Source of the DNA: SZUA-38 sp965212525
Lineage (GTDB): Bacteria; Pseudomonadota; Gammaproteobacteria; Xanthomonadales; SZUA-38
Assembly (NCBI GenBank): GCA_965212525.1
Contig: CBDBVC010000024.1
Location: forward strand, 1-64,000
Length of the DNA stretch: 64,000 nucleotides
Direction: 5' to 3'
How positions within the stretch are numbered: position 1 is the first letter of the stretch; each line of letters opens with the position of its first letter. A model generated the notes under the pieces. That model ran no database searches and was not told the DNA's origin. It saw nothing but the letters and a program-made list of their open reading frames with translations. Of the stretch, positions 33,672 to 41,330 are shown piece after piece. Position numbers and translations under genes: made by a program.

Positions 33672-33724
33672 TGCACGAGACTCTGTCAGACTGATCGAGG
33701 CATTACTGGAGACTTTGCAGCGCT

Positions 33725-34657
33725 GTGGTGAAAACACCCCTATACGAACCCATCCGCGATCAGCATGTCCTGATCACTGGCGGTACCGGTTTCATCGGCC
33801 GGGCACTGGTAGAACGCTTTCTTGCCGACAATAATCAGGTCAGTGTGCTCAGCCGGGACCCGTCACGTTACCGTCGACACTTTTCCCAGACCATCAATCT
33901 GATGGAATCTCTGGATGAGATCCCGGACGATATCAGGGTCGACAGCATCATCAATCTGGCCGGAGAGCCCCTGGTCGGTAAACGCTGGAGTGAGCGACAG
34001 AAACAGGAAATTGTCGCCAGCCGTGTGGACACAACACGCGAAGTGGTGGACTTGATCGAACGGCTGAATACAAAACCTGATGTGCTGATCAATGGATCGG
34101 CGATTGGCTGGTATGGTCATCAGGGCGATGCTCGCCTGGGTGAACAGTCATCAGCCAGACCCGGTTTTTCAAACAGTCTGTGTCAGGCCTGGGAGGATGT
34201 TGCGCTCAGCGCCAATGACTATTGCCGTGTGTGCCTGCTGAGAATCGGAATCGTGCTGGCCGCCGACGGTGGCTCGCTGAAACAGATGAAACTGCCGTTT
34301 TCCCTGGGGCTGGGAGGCCGAATCGGCAAGGGCAGTCAGTGGATGTCCTGGATCGATCGTCGTGATCTGATTCGTGTCATCGTTTTTCTGATCAGCAATA
34401 CGTCCATGAAGGGAGCCGTCAATGCCACGGCACCGACTCCGGTGACCAATGCCGAGTTCACCAGAACCCTGGCAGCTGTGCTGCGTCGACCGGCCATTTT
34501 CCCAATGCCGGCCTTTGGTGCCAGGCTGCTGTTCGGAGAGATGGCGCATGAACTGCTTCTCAACGGACAGCGCGTGATCCCCGAAAAGCTGCTGCAGGCA
34601 GGATTTGAATTCACCCACACCGAACTGGCTTCATCCCTCGAGACGAACTACAGCTGA
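33725..34657 (+). CDS. yfcH: Epimerase-family SDR protein YfcH (TIGR01777)
   Basis: The 310-aa product has an N-terminal Rossmann motif, LITGGTGFIGRALVERFL. The core includes NLAGEPLVGKRWSERQKQEI, NGSAIGWYG and PFSLGLGGRIGKGSQWMSWI. The C-terminal DUF1731 motif (GEMAHELLLNGQRVIPEKLL) is present. The family is a nucleotide-sugar-epimerase-like SDR of unproven substrate. The start is a GTG at 33725, with a second GTG directly after; neither has a clear ribosome site. Confidence 0.85.
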   Translation: MVKTPLYEPIRDQHVLITGGTGFIGRALVERFLADNNQVSVLSRDPSRYRRHFSQTINLMESLDEIPDDIRVDSIINLAGEPLVGKRWSERQKQEIVASRVDTTREVVDLIERLNTKPDVLINGSAIGWYGHQGDARLGEQSSARPGFSNSLCQAWEDVALSANDYCRVCLLRIGIVLAADGGSLKQMKLPFSLGLGGRIGKGSQWMSWIDRRDLIRVIVFLISNTSMKGAVNATAPTPVTNAEFTRTLAAVLRRPAIFPMPAFGARLLFGEMAHELLLNGQRVIPEKLLQAGFEFTHTELASSLETNYS

Positions 34658-34685
34658 ATCACAGCCAGCTCGAGGCGTGATTCAG
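34654..34685. terminator. Inverted repeat spanning the convergent stops of yfcH and sirB2
   Basis: CTGAATCAC (34654-34662) pairs perfectly with GTGATTCAG (34677-34685), with a 14-nt loop. The left arm contains the yfcH TGA and the right arm contains the complement of the sirB2 stop. It is placed to act for both genes, but lacks T tracts. Confidence 0.4.
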
Positions 34686-35071
34686 AACAGGTTGCCAAGG
34701 AAACCGGCCGCAGATCGCGTCAGTGCCACACTGACCACATATGCGAATACACCAAATGCCAGAACCATCCAGCCGATGCGTCCCCTGACACTGTCAGCAT
34801 GTTTGAGGGCCATGGTGCCGAGAATGATGTAGACGATCAGGCCAGCAATCTTGGCCGTCAGCCAGTGATGAACAAACGGGTACTGCTGGATCAGAATCAT
34901 CAGGGCGATGGCACTGCCAAGAAACAGTGTATCGATGATGTGCGGCAGGATACGCGCCGGTTTGTTGTTGACCCACTGTGCCTGGACCAGGTGACCCAGT
35001 CCGCGCGCGATGAACCCACTGATGCTGATGACGGCCAGCAACAGGTGGGTGTGTTTCAGAATCATGTACAT
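34682..35071 (-). CDS. SirB2-family inner membrane protein
   Basis: The 129-aa product has four hydrophobic helices: LLLAVISISGFIARGLG, IDTLFLGSAIALMILIQ, AKIAGLIVYIILGTMAL and IGWMVLAFGVFAYVVSVAL. Together with HTHLLLAV near the N terminus and ALKHA, these mark the SirB2 family (named for invasion-gene regulation in Salmonella; the biochemical role is unknown). It is convergent with yfcH and divergent from the next gene. Confidence 0.8.
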   Translation of the reverse strand: MYMILKHTHLLLAVISISGFIARGLGHLVQAQWVNNKPARILPHIIDTLFLGSAIALMILIQQYPFVHHWLTAKIAGLIVYIILGTMALKHADSVRGRIGWMVLAFGVFAYVVSVALTRSAAGFLGNLF

Positions 35072-35182
35072 GGTTTGACAGCCCTTGTCTGAAGTAGCGC
35101 ATTATTCACTGTGGAATCAGTCACTTCAAGCAAAACCTTGCATTCGCTGGTACTGCGGACGGCTAAGCAGTATCATGAGTTC

Positions 35183-36025
35183 ATGGACGACAAATCCTAT
35201 CAGGTGATCTTCAGGGGAAAGACGCTGTCGGATGTCGAAGATGATCGTGTTAAGGACAATCTGGCGAAGTTGTTCAAACGAGACCGATCCTCTATCGAAT
35301 CGCTGTTTGATGGCGGACGCAAGGTGCTGAAGCGCGGTCTTGATCGCGAGACCGCCAATAAATATCGCGATGTGTTGCGCAAGGCGGGCGCGCTGGTGGC
35401 AGTTGTCGCCGAAAAAAGTCAGCAGGAAGCCGCTCCTGCATCCCGCAAGGCCTCGTTCATGACGGCAGAGGAGCCACCCGAAACCCCTGCAGCTGAACAG
35501 GCTCCATCACCTGAAACTGAAACTGCAGATCACCATTCCACAGCAGCAGAAGTACAGCCTGTCGAATCAGAGCCAGAAGCCCATCCGACCGTGGTGTCAG
35601 AAACGGAGTCAGACCGTGTCGACGAATCGGACGGCATGTCACTGTTACCTCCGGGTACTGTACTGGTGAAACAGCAGGTGATTGAAAAACCCGAGTTTCC
35701 GGACAATCAGATGACACTGGATGAGGTCGGCATTGTCATGGACGAGGTTGAGCCTGTCGCAACGCCGGACATCGACATCAGCCAGCTGGACATGAGTGCA
35801 GACTTCGACGGACTGGATGATGCACCCAAACCGGAGGCCCCCGACATCAACAGCGAATTCGAGATGTCCGGCGAAGGCGTGGTTCTGGATGATGTGGCCA
35901 GGCCTGAAAAGCTGGTCGTGGCCACCGAACACCTGTCTGCTGAAGCAGAATTCGATGGGCTGGATGACTCAGATAAACCCGACAAGCCTGAAATCAATAC
36001 CGATAATCTGGGTCTTATTGAGTAG
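35183..36025 (+). CDS. Unknown protein: small N-terminal domain, acidic linker, C-terminal repeats
   Basis: I do not recognise a named family for the whole protein. From the ATG at 35183 it has 280 aa (a GTG at 35111 is the alternative). Residues 1-75 form a compact domain (YQVIFRGKTLSDVEDDRVKDNL, then KRGLDRETANKYRDVLRKAGA). This domain is found at the start of many proteobacterial membrane proteins with 'FxG-xL..G.d...V+.nLa.LFk' spacing. Residues 80-175 are a Pro/Glu/Thr-rich linker. Residues 177-280 are four degenerate 24-30 residue repeats. There is no signal peptide and no membrane span, so it should be cytoplasmic. Acidic repeats of this kind often bind partners; that is inference. Confidence 0.65.
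   Translation: MDDKSYQVIFRGKTLSDVEDDRVKDNLAKLFKRDRSSIESLFDGGRKVLKRGLDRETANKYRDVLRKAGALVAVVAEKSQQEAAPASRKASFMTAEEPPETPAAEQAPSPETETADHHSTAAEVQPVESEPEAHPTVVSETESDRVDESDGMSLLPPGTVLVKQQVIEKPEFPDNQMTLDEVGIVMDEVEPVATPDIDISQLDMSADFDGLDDAPKPEAPDINSEFEMSGEGVVLDDVARPEKLVVATEHLSAEAEFDGLDDSDKPDKPEINTDNLGLIE
35711..36022 (+). repeat. Four degenerate protein repeats
   Basis: The units start at about 35711, 35801, 35873 and 35948. Each carries an L-D-(D/E)-V or G-L-D-D core, then a Pro-containing stretch with an Ile/Val (TPDIDIS, APDINSE, EKLVVAT, KPEINTD), then a hydrophobic close. Units 2 and 4 are the closest pair, both starting (D/E)FDGLDD. Confidence 0.55.
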
Positions 36026-36054
36026 ATCCGATCAACACAGACCATGGAGTGATC

Positions 36055-36618
36055 ATGAACAGAAGACGATTTCTGGCATCCGCACTGGTTGTCACTGCCG
36101 GTGCCGGAATCCTCCCCCACATGAAAGAAGGACAGGCCATGAGCAAGAAAGGCAATGACTACCAGGACAACTGGCAGCGCTTTCTACCGCAGGATTATGC
36201 TGAAAGCCTGTCACTGGACGCTGTCGAGCTGAGCAAGGATGAATGGCGATCAAGGCTGTCACCCGAGGCCTTCAGGGTGCTTCGCAAGGATGGCACCGAA
36301 CGTGCAGGCACATCGCCATTGAATGGGGAGTACCGGGAAGGCGTCTTCGCCTGTGCCGGCTGCGGACTGCCCCTGTTTACCTCTGAGATGAAGTACGAGA
36401 GTGGCACTGGCTGGCCCAGTTTCTTCACTCATATCCCCGGACATCTCGGAACCAGTACGGATTACAAGCTGTTCTGGCCACGAACCGAATACCACTGCAT
36501 ACGCTGCAAGGGACATCAGGGGCATGTGTTTGAAGACGGGCCGCAACCGACCGGCGAGCGCTGGTGTAATAACGGGGTGGCGTTGACCTTTATTCCGAAG
36601 AAAGGCGACTCGAACTGA
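36055..36618 (+). CDS. msrB: Peptide-methionine (R)-S-oxide reductase with twin-arginine leader
   Basis: MsrB reduces methionine-R-sulfoxide in proteins. The 187-aa product (ATG at 36055, GGAG 5 nt upstream) opens with NRRRFLASALVVTAGAGIL, a Tat-like leader, so an exported form is likely. An internal ATG (residue 29) could give a cytoplasmic form. The zinc cysteines are in CAGCGLPLF and CIRCKGHQGHVFEDGP. GTGWPSFF is conserved. The catalytic Cys is in ERWCNNGVAL, where NNG replaces the more common xNS. Confidence 0.9.
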   Translation: MNRRRFLASALVVTAGAGILPHMKEGQAMSKKGNDYQDNWQRFLPQDYAESLSLDAVELSKDEWRSRLSPEAFRVLRKDGTERAGTSPLNGEYREGVFACAGCGLPLFTSEMKYESGTGWPSFFTHIPGHLGTSTDYKLFWPRTEYHCIRCKGHQGHVFEDGPQPTGERWCNNGVALTFIPKKGDSN

Positions 36619-36828
36619 GAGGATCACGGATCAGTCAGAACGCATACCCATATCCACAGACGCTTAGTGCACTGCCCGGTTGTCGATCGAGCGCCTCAGA
36701 TGCCAAAACAGTTGATGATTTGATGTGAATCACCGATACTGCGATGTACGACGATAAACGTAGAGGGCAGTGCCGGGTCTTTGCCACGCAATGACTGAAC
36801 TGCCTGCAAAACGACAAGAGTGCACATT
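36619..36828. other. Intergenic region with long-range inverted repeat
   Basis: I see no gene. GCACTGCCC (36669-36677) is inverted at 36765-36773 (GGGCAGTGC), 87 nt apart, and the CCGG next to the first arm recurs as CCGGG after the second. The region should hold the promoter of the Cys-rich lipoprotein gene. Confidence 0.3.
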
Positions 36829-37221
36829 ATGATGAGTGAGAAACAGGTTGGCCTGAACCGGTCAGTGAGGGGCATGTGGGTAATGGCACTGGTGATGCTG
36901 CTCGCAGCCTGTGCGTCTTCAGGGCCACAGAAGGTCTATACCGAACCCAGTGACCCCGAATCACAGCGATGCGTCAGCCAGTGCAATGTCACAAAAACCG
37001 ATTGTCGCAAGCGCCAGACTGATGCCTATCGCTTCTGCACCGAACAGCGCAAGTACTATCAGCGTGAATACGAGCTCTGTGTAAAATCAGGCAACCGTTT
37101 CTGTGCCCCGGTCGATCGCTGCCCGTTGCCGGCAACACGCATGTGCACCGAACAGTATGACCAGTGTTATTCGGCCTGCGGCGGCATCATTGAAACAGTG
37201 GAGCCCGAAGCAGACGCCTGA
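36829..37221 (+). CDS. Small cysteine-rich lipoprotein
   Basis: I do not recognise a family. The 130-aa product has a lipoprotein signal with lipobox LAAC (Cys28). The mature part has ten further cysteines (48, 52, 59, 70, 84, 92, 98, 106, 113, 117), an even number that suggests disulfides in the periplasm. Several sit in Cys-x3-Cys pairs (CVSQC, CYSAC). Ser follows Ala after the lipid Cys, so outer-membrane sorting is likely. The start is ambiguous between ATGs at 36829 and 36832. Confidence 0.65.
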   Translation: MMSEKQVGLNRSVRGMWVMALVMLLAACASSGPQKVYTEPSDPESQRCVSQCNVTKTDCRKRQTDAYRFCTEQRKYYQREYELCVKSGNRFCAPVDRCPLPATRMCTEQYDQCYSACGGIIETVEPEADA

Positions 37222-37236
37222 TCCGGGCGGGATGCG

Positions 37237-37644
37237 TCAGTGACCGGTGTTGGTCGAACGGATCCGTTTGGCCAGCATGGTCGCGACAGTGCGGAAGAAT
37301 CGTGATGAAAAACCCTCGTTTTCATCAAACAGACGTTCCAGCGTCTCGTGCGGTACCACCAGCAACTGACATGGCTGTGCCGCTGATGCAGTGGCGCTCG
37401 ATGCCTTCTTGTCCATCAGCGTGACTTCACCAAACATGGCACCTTCACCCAGATAGGCGAGGACATCAACACCGTACAATCTGGACAGGTCGATTTGAAC
37501 GATGCCTGATTGGACGATATACAGGTCGGTCGCGATGAAATCCTGCTGGATGATAACCTCGTTGACATTGTATTCCCTGATTTCGCCATTTTCTTCCAGC
37601 GTCGTCATGTCTTCGGCTGTCAGGAATGAGGTTTTGACATTCAT
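37237..37644 (-). CDS. Stand-alone cyclic nucleotide-binding domain protein
   Basis: The 135-aa product is a single cNMP-binding (Crp-type) beta-roll: VIIQQDFIATDLYIVQSGIVQI, then LGEGAMFGEVTLMDKKASSATASA in the position of the phosphate-binding cassette. The cassette keeps Gly-Glu but has Ser in place of the usual Arg (KKASSATA), so nucleotide binding is uncertain. There is no DNA-binding or enzymatic domain. It may act as a regulatory subunit for an unlinked partner. Confidence 0.75.
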   Translation of the reverse strand: MNVKTSFLTAEDMTTLEENGEIREYNVNEVIIQQDFIATDLYIVQSGIVQIDLSRLYGVDVLAYLGEGAMFGEVTLMDKKASSATASAAQPCQLLVVPHETLERLFDENEGFSSRFFRTVATMLAKRIRSTNTGH

Positions 37645-37785
37645 TGCATGGTCCTGTGTTGGTCAGTCTGTGTCTGGATTTTACAATACTTTTATTGTTT
37701 CGCGCTGCTTTTTTCTCACCAAAGCCCTGATTTCTTGATGTTTTATCCGGCACATTGCGAGAGCTGTGGCCAATGCGGCCATGAA

Positions 37786-38652
37786 TCACATTTCGCGGCT
37801 GATGCTGTAGCGTGCCAGATGGTCGAGCAGACTGACATCGCCGGGTAGCACATCGAGGCTTTCCAGTGCCTCTTCAAGCAGCTGCCTGGCCATGTTACGG
37901 GATTGTTCAAGTCCGAGGCAGGCCGGGAAAGTAGGCTTGTTCTGGTTGGCGTCCGAGCCTCTGGGCTTGCCGATGATGCTGGTCTCTCCCTCGATGTCGA
38001 GGATATCATCATGGATCTGAAAGGCCAGGCCGACGTTTCGGCCGTAGCGGTTTAGCGCAGAAATGATATGCTCGTCGGCATTGCTGTTGACGGCGCTGAT
38101 GGTGACCGAGCAGTTGATCAGGGCACCAGTCTTGAGCTCGTGCATGTTGATCAGGTCATCGATCGACAGCGACAGGCCGATCGAGTCCAGATCGATCGCC
38201 TGACCGCCGGCCATGCCGAATGAGCCACAGGCATGTGCCAGTAGTGAGAGTGTTTCGACCCGACAGCCCGGCATGGCAGCCAGTACTTCAAACGCCAGTG
38301 CCTGAAGCGCATCACCGGCAAGTATGGCTGTCGCCTCATCGAAGCGACGGTGACAGGTGGGAATGCCACGTCTGAGGTCATCGTTATCCATCGCCGGCAG
38401 ATCGTCATGAATCAGTGAATAGGCATGAATCAGTTCGACAGCGCAGGCCATTGAATCGAGCGATTCCGGTGCCAGGTCGAGCGCCTGACCGGCGGCATGC
38501 ACAAACAGTGGACGCATGCGTTTGCCGCCATTGAGTACGGCATAGCGCATCGCCTGGTGCATTCGCCTCGGTTCGGCATCCTGTGCCGGCAGTGTTCGGT
38601 CTAGAAAGTCGTCCACCCGGCGGCGAACAGACTTGAGGCTTTTTTCAATCAT
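37786..38652 (-). CDS. ispA: Farnesyl diphosphate synthase
   Basis: IspA condenses DMAPP/IPP to farnesyl diphosphate, the precursor for UppS (also encoded here) and quinone side chains. The 288-aa product has the first Asp-rich motif LIHDDLPAMDNDD, the second in FQIHDDILDIEG, and GGKRMRP. The ATG at 38652 overlaps xseB by 8 nt. In many gammaproteobacteria dxs follows ispA directly; here the next gene downstream is the unrelated cNMP-binding gene. Confidence 0.94.
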   Translation of the reverse strand: MIEKSLKSVRRRVDDFLDRTLPAQDAEPRRMHQAMRYAVLNGGKRMRPLFVHAAGQALDLAPESLDSMACAVELIHAYSLIHDDLPAMDNDDLRRGIPTCHRRFDEATAILAGDALQALAFEVLAAMPGCRVETLSLLAHACGSFGMAGGQAIDLDSIGLSLSIDDLINMHELKTGALINCSVTISAVNSNADEHIISALNRYGRNVGLAFQIHDDILDIEGETSIIGKPRGSDANQNKPTFPACLGLEQSRNMARQLLEEALESLDVLPGDVSLLDHLARYSISREM

Positions 38653-38875
38653 CGTCTTTTTCTGATTGATTGATCGAATCGGCCAGAAGGCTGTCGATCT
38701 TGAGCTGGGCCTCATCCAGAGCTTTCTGGCACTGTCGAGTCAGTTTGACACCCTTCTCGTACTGCTTGAGTGATTCATCAAGGGACAGATCTCCCTGTTC
38801 CATGTTCTCGATCAGCGCTTCGAGCTGACTGATGGACTTTTCGAAGTCGGGAATATCAGTGTCTTTTTTTGCCAT
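38645..38875 (-). CDS. xseB: Exodeoxyribonuclease VII small subunit
   Basis: XseB is the 76-aa helical small subunit of exonuclease VII, which degrades single-stranded DNA with XseA (not in the window). DFEKSISQLEALIENMEQGDLSLDESLKQYEKGVKL is the family core. The 3' end overlaps ispA by 8 nt, which indicates coupled translation, as in other gammaproteobacteria. Confidence 0.93.
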   Translation of the reverse strand: MAKKDTDIPDFEKSISQLEALIENMEQGDLSLDESLKQYEKGVKLTRQCQKALDEAQLKIDSLLADSINQSEKDDD

Positions 38876-38928
38876 TGAGTATCACGGAGAAAGATTGCTG
38901 CCGAAGGCGCATTGTACGCTAATCCACC

Positions 38929-40302
38929 TCAGGGTCGTAGCCAGCGCAGGGAAATTCCCAGACGGTTCTCGAGTTCGACCAGTTCACCGGATTTCCAGAC
39001 ATCGCCGATGGCAATCAGCCGGTTGTGTCGAAACACACCGGGAAAGAGTTTTCGCTGCCATGGCGGAACACCCGCCTGCTGAAACAGGTTGCGGACCCGA
39101 GCTCGCTGGTGGTGACCATGGAGCAGAATCTTCCTGTCCCTGTAATCGAATGAGACGGTCAGCTGTGGGTAGTTAGTCTCTTCATTGCCGTTATCATGCA
39201 TCGCGTCCCAGACCAGTGATCCGCACTCATCCGGTAATGGCAATTCCGCGCCCTGCCAGGTCAGGGCCGCTTCACCCCGGATGTTGCTGTTATCGACCTT
39301 TTGCGTGTCGACGATGTACAGGCGGGATCGATACACGCGCAGGCAGCCGCCAGGCCAGCGAATCTCGATGCGGTTATCGGGGCGCGCTGTCTCGAGTTGT
39401 CGCATCAGCTCCTGCCAGTGACTGTACCAGGGCTGTGGAATGCCACGATCATCCAGCCATTGTCGCATCACGGGCACCTGTAGTGCGGGCTCGAGTTGTC
39501 GCAGCAGGTCAACGTCAAGCGAATCATCACTGCTATTGCAGATCGAGGTGAGTTTCTCGGCCAGCAGAATCCTGCTGGTCTCATCATGCTCACGCATCAG
39601 TGTGGCACATCGTTGCATGTTGGCTGTTGCCTGCGGCCAGTGTTCACGGATGCCGGGCATCAGCGCATGCCTGACAAAATTGCGACGAATCGTGGTTTCA
39701 CGATTGCCCGGATCCTCGATCCACGGGAGGTGATGATGTGCGCAATATTCAACCAGATCAGCGTGTGTGCAGGCCAGCAGGGGCCTGAGAAGATGGCCGC
39801 TACCCAGCGCACGGTGTTGCGGTATGGCGCCAAGGCCTCGAACGCCAGCCCCCCTGAACAGATTCATCAGCAGCGTCTCGGCAACATCGTCCTGATGATG
39901 TGCCAGCAGCAACAGTTCACCATCCTGGAGACTGGATTCGAACACCCGGTATCGCGCCTGTCGGCATCGGGTTTCGAGCGAACCATCGGCATTCTCATTG
40001 ATGTCAACGCTGTGACACTGAAGCGCCACACCCAGACGGCTGCAGGACTGCTCACAGTGCTGTTGCCAGTCGATCGCAGCTGCATGGATCTGGTGATTGA
40101 TGTGTACTGCACGAATCGGCAGTGATTGTTGCTGTGCAAAGACGAATGCTGCATGCAGCAGTGCGGTGGAATCTGCACCACCGGAATATCCCACCAGCAG
40201 ACCGTTGTGGACTGAGCCCGGCTCCATCTGGTTCACGACGGAATCAAGCCCGGCCCGGATCCTGTCTGAAATCAGTTGAATCGAATGAGATTCATCCGAC
40301 AC
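38929..40302 (-). CDS. tilS: tRNA(Ile)-lysidine synthase
   Basis: TilS attaches lysine to C34 of tRNA-Ile(CAU), changing its codon reading to AUA. The 457-aa product has the PP-loop GYSGGADSTALLHA, LAHHQDDVAETLLMNLFRG and RPLLACTHADLVEYC. The C-terminal substrate domain (about residues 380-457) ends with KLFPGVFRHNRLIAIGDVW. The start is a GTG at 40302 with AGGAG about 6 nt upstream. It is the last gene of the long minus-strand run, 3 nt after accA. Confidence 0.94.
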   Translation of the reverse strand: MSDESHSIQLISDRIRAGLDSVVNQMEPGSVHNGLLVGYSGGADSTALLHAAFVFAQQQSLPIRAVHINHQIHAAAIDWQQHCEQSCSRLGVALQCHSVDINENADGSLETRCRQARYRVFESSLQDGELLLLAHHQDDVAETLLMNLFRGAGVRGLGAIPQHRALGSGHLLRPLLACTHADLVEYCAHHHLPWIEDPGNRETTIRRNFVRHALMPGIREHWPQATANMQRCATLMREHDETSRILLAEKLTSICNSSDDSLDVDLLRQLEPALQVPVMRQWLDDRGIPQPWYSHWQELMRQLETARPDNRIEIRWPGGCLRVYRSRLYIVDTQKVDNSNIRGEAALTWQGAELPLPDECGSLVWDAMHDNGNEETNYPQLTVSFDYRDRKILLHGHHQRARVRNLFQQAGVPPWQRKLFPGVFRHNRLIAIGDVWKSGELVELENRLGISLRWLRP

Positions 40303-40305
40303 GGA

Positions 40306-41268
40306 TTACTCCTGGAATTCTCCGTATTCCATCAGCCTCTGATAGCGCGTCTCCAGCAGCTCGTCAATGCTCATCTTCTCGATCCGATTGAGTTCTTCGA
40401 TCAGTGCTGAACGCAATGAGTCGGAAATCCTGGCAGGGTCGCGATGAGCCCCCCCGAGCGGCTCGGGGATGATACGGTCTATCAGGCCGAGACGTTTGAG
40501 TGTGCGTGAGGTGATACCGAGCTGAGAAGCGGCCTCCTCGGCGAATTTGGCATCCTTCCACAGGATCGAGGCACAGCCTTCGGGTGAAATCACCGAATAC
40601 ATGCTGTATTCAAGCATCAGTGTGCAATCTCCCACACCGATCGCCAGTGCGCCACCGGAACCGCCTTCACCAATGATGGTACAGATGATCGGTACGCGCA
40701 GCCGTGCCATCTCGAACAGGTTGCGAGCGATGGCTTCACTCTGGCCACGTTCCTCGGCACCAATCCCGGGGTAGGCACCCGGTGTGTCGATAAAGGTGAT
40801 AATCGGCATGCTGAAGCGTTCTGCCATTTTCATCAGCCTCAGCGCCTTGCGGTAACCCTCGGGTCTTGGCATGCCGAAGTTGCGCTTGACCTTTTCCCGG
40901 GTTTCACGGCCCTTCTGGTGTCCTATGATCATTACCGGTCGACCGCCCAGCCGTGCAATGCCACCGATCAGTGACTGGTCATCGGCAAAGGCGCGATCAC
41001 CATGCAGCTCATGGAAATCGGTGATGAATGCCTGGATGTAATCCTTGGAATAGGGTCGCTCGGGGTGCCGCGCGATCTGCGAGATCTGCCATGAACTCAG
41101 ATCCGAGAAGATGCTTTCGGTCTTGCTGACGAGTTTGTCCTCAAGGCGCTGGATCTCCTCATCCAGGTTCATGGCATTGTTTGAACCCACGTTGCGAAGC
41201 TCACGGATCTTTGCCTCAAGCTCCGCAATCGGCTGTTCAAAATCAAGAAAGTTGCTGTTCGAAGTCAT
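40306..41268 (-). CDS. accA: Acetyl-CoA carboxylase carboxyltransferase subunit alpha
   Basis: With AccD it transfers the carboxyl group from biotin to acetyl-CoA, giving malonyl-CoA for fatty-acid synthesis. The 320-aa product begins LDFEQPIAELEAKIREL and has HGDRAFADDQSLIGGIARL, FIDTPGAYPGIGAEERGQSEAIARNL and GEGGSGGALAIGVGD. The length matches the E. coli enzyme. It lies between dnaE and tilS, the usual order. Confidence 0.97.
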   Translation of the reverse strand: MTSNSNFLDFEQPIAELEAKIRELRNVGSNNAMNLDEEIQRLEDKLVSKTESIFSDLSSWQISQIARHPERPYSKDYIQAFITDFHELHGDRAFADDQSLIGGIARLGGRPVMIIGHQKGRETREKVKRNFGMPRPEGYRKALRLMKMAERFSMPIITFIDTPGAYPGIGAEERGQSEAIARNLFEMARLRVPIICTIIGEGGSGGALAIGVGDCTLMLEYSMYSVISPEGCASILWKDAKFAEEAASQLGITSRTLKRLGLIDRIIPEPLGGAHRDPARISDSLRSALIEELNRIEKMSIDELLETRYQRLMEYGEFQE

Positions 41269-41330
41269 CGCTCGATTATATCATCAATCGGTCCAGCTTC
41301 CCTAGGCCCGGTGCAGCTTCCAGTTGCTAC

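Noticed and set aside
37223..37236. A third GGGATGC copy near 37229 as another frameshift
   Set aside because: It lies in the short gap between two genes and breaks no reading frame.
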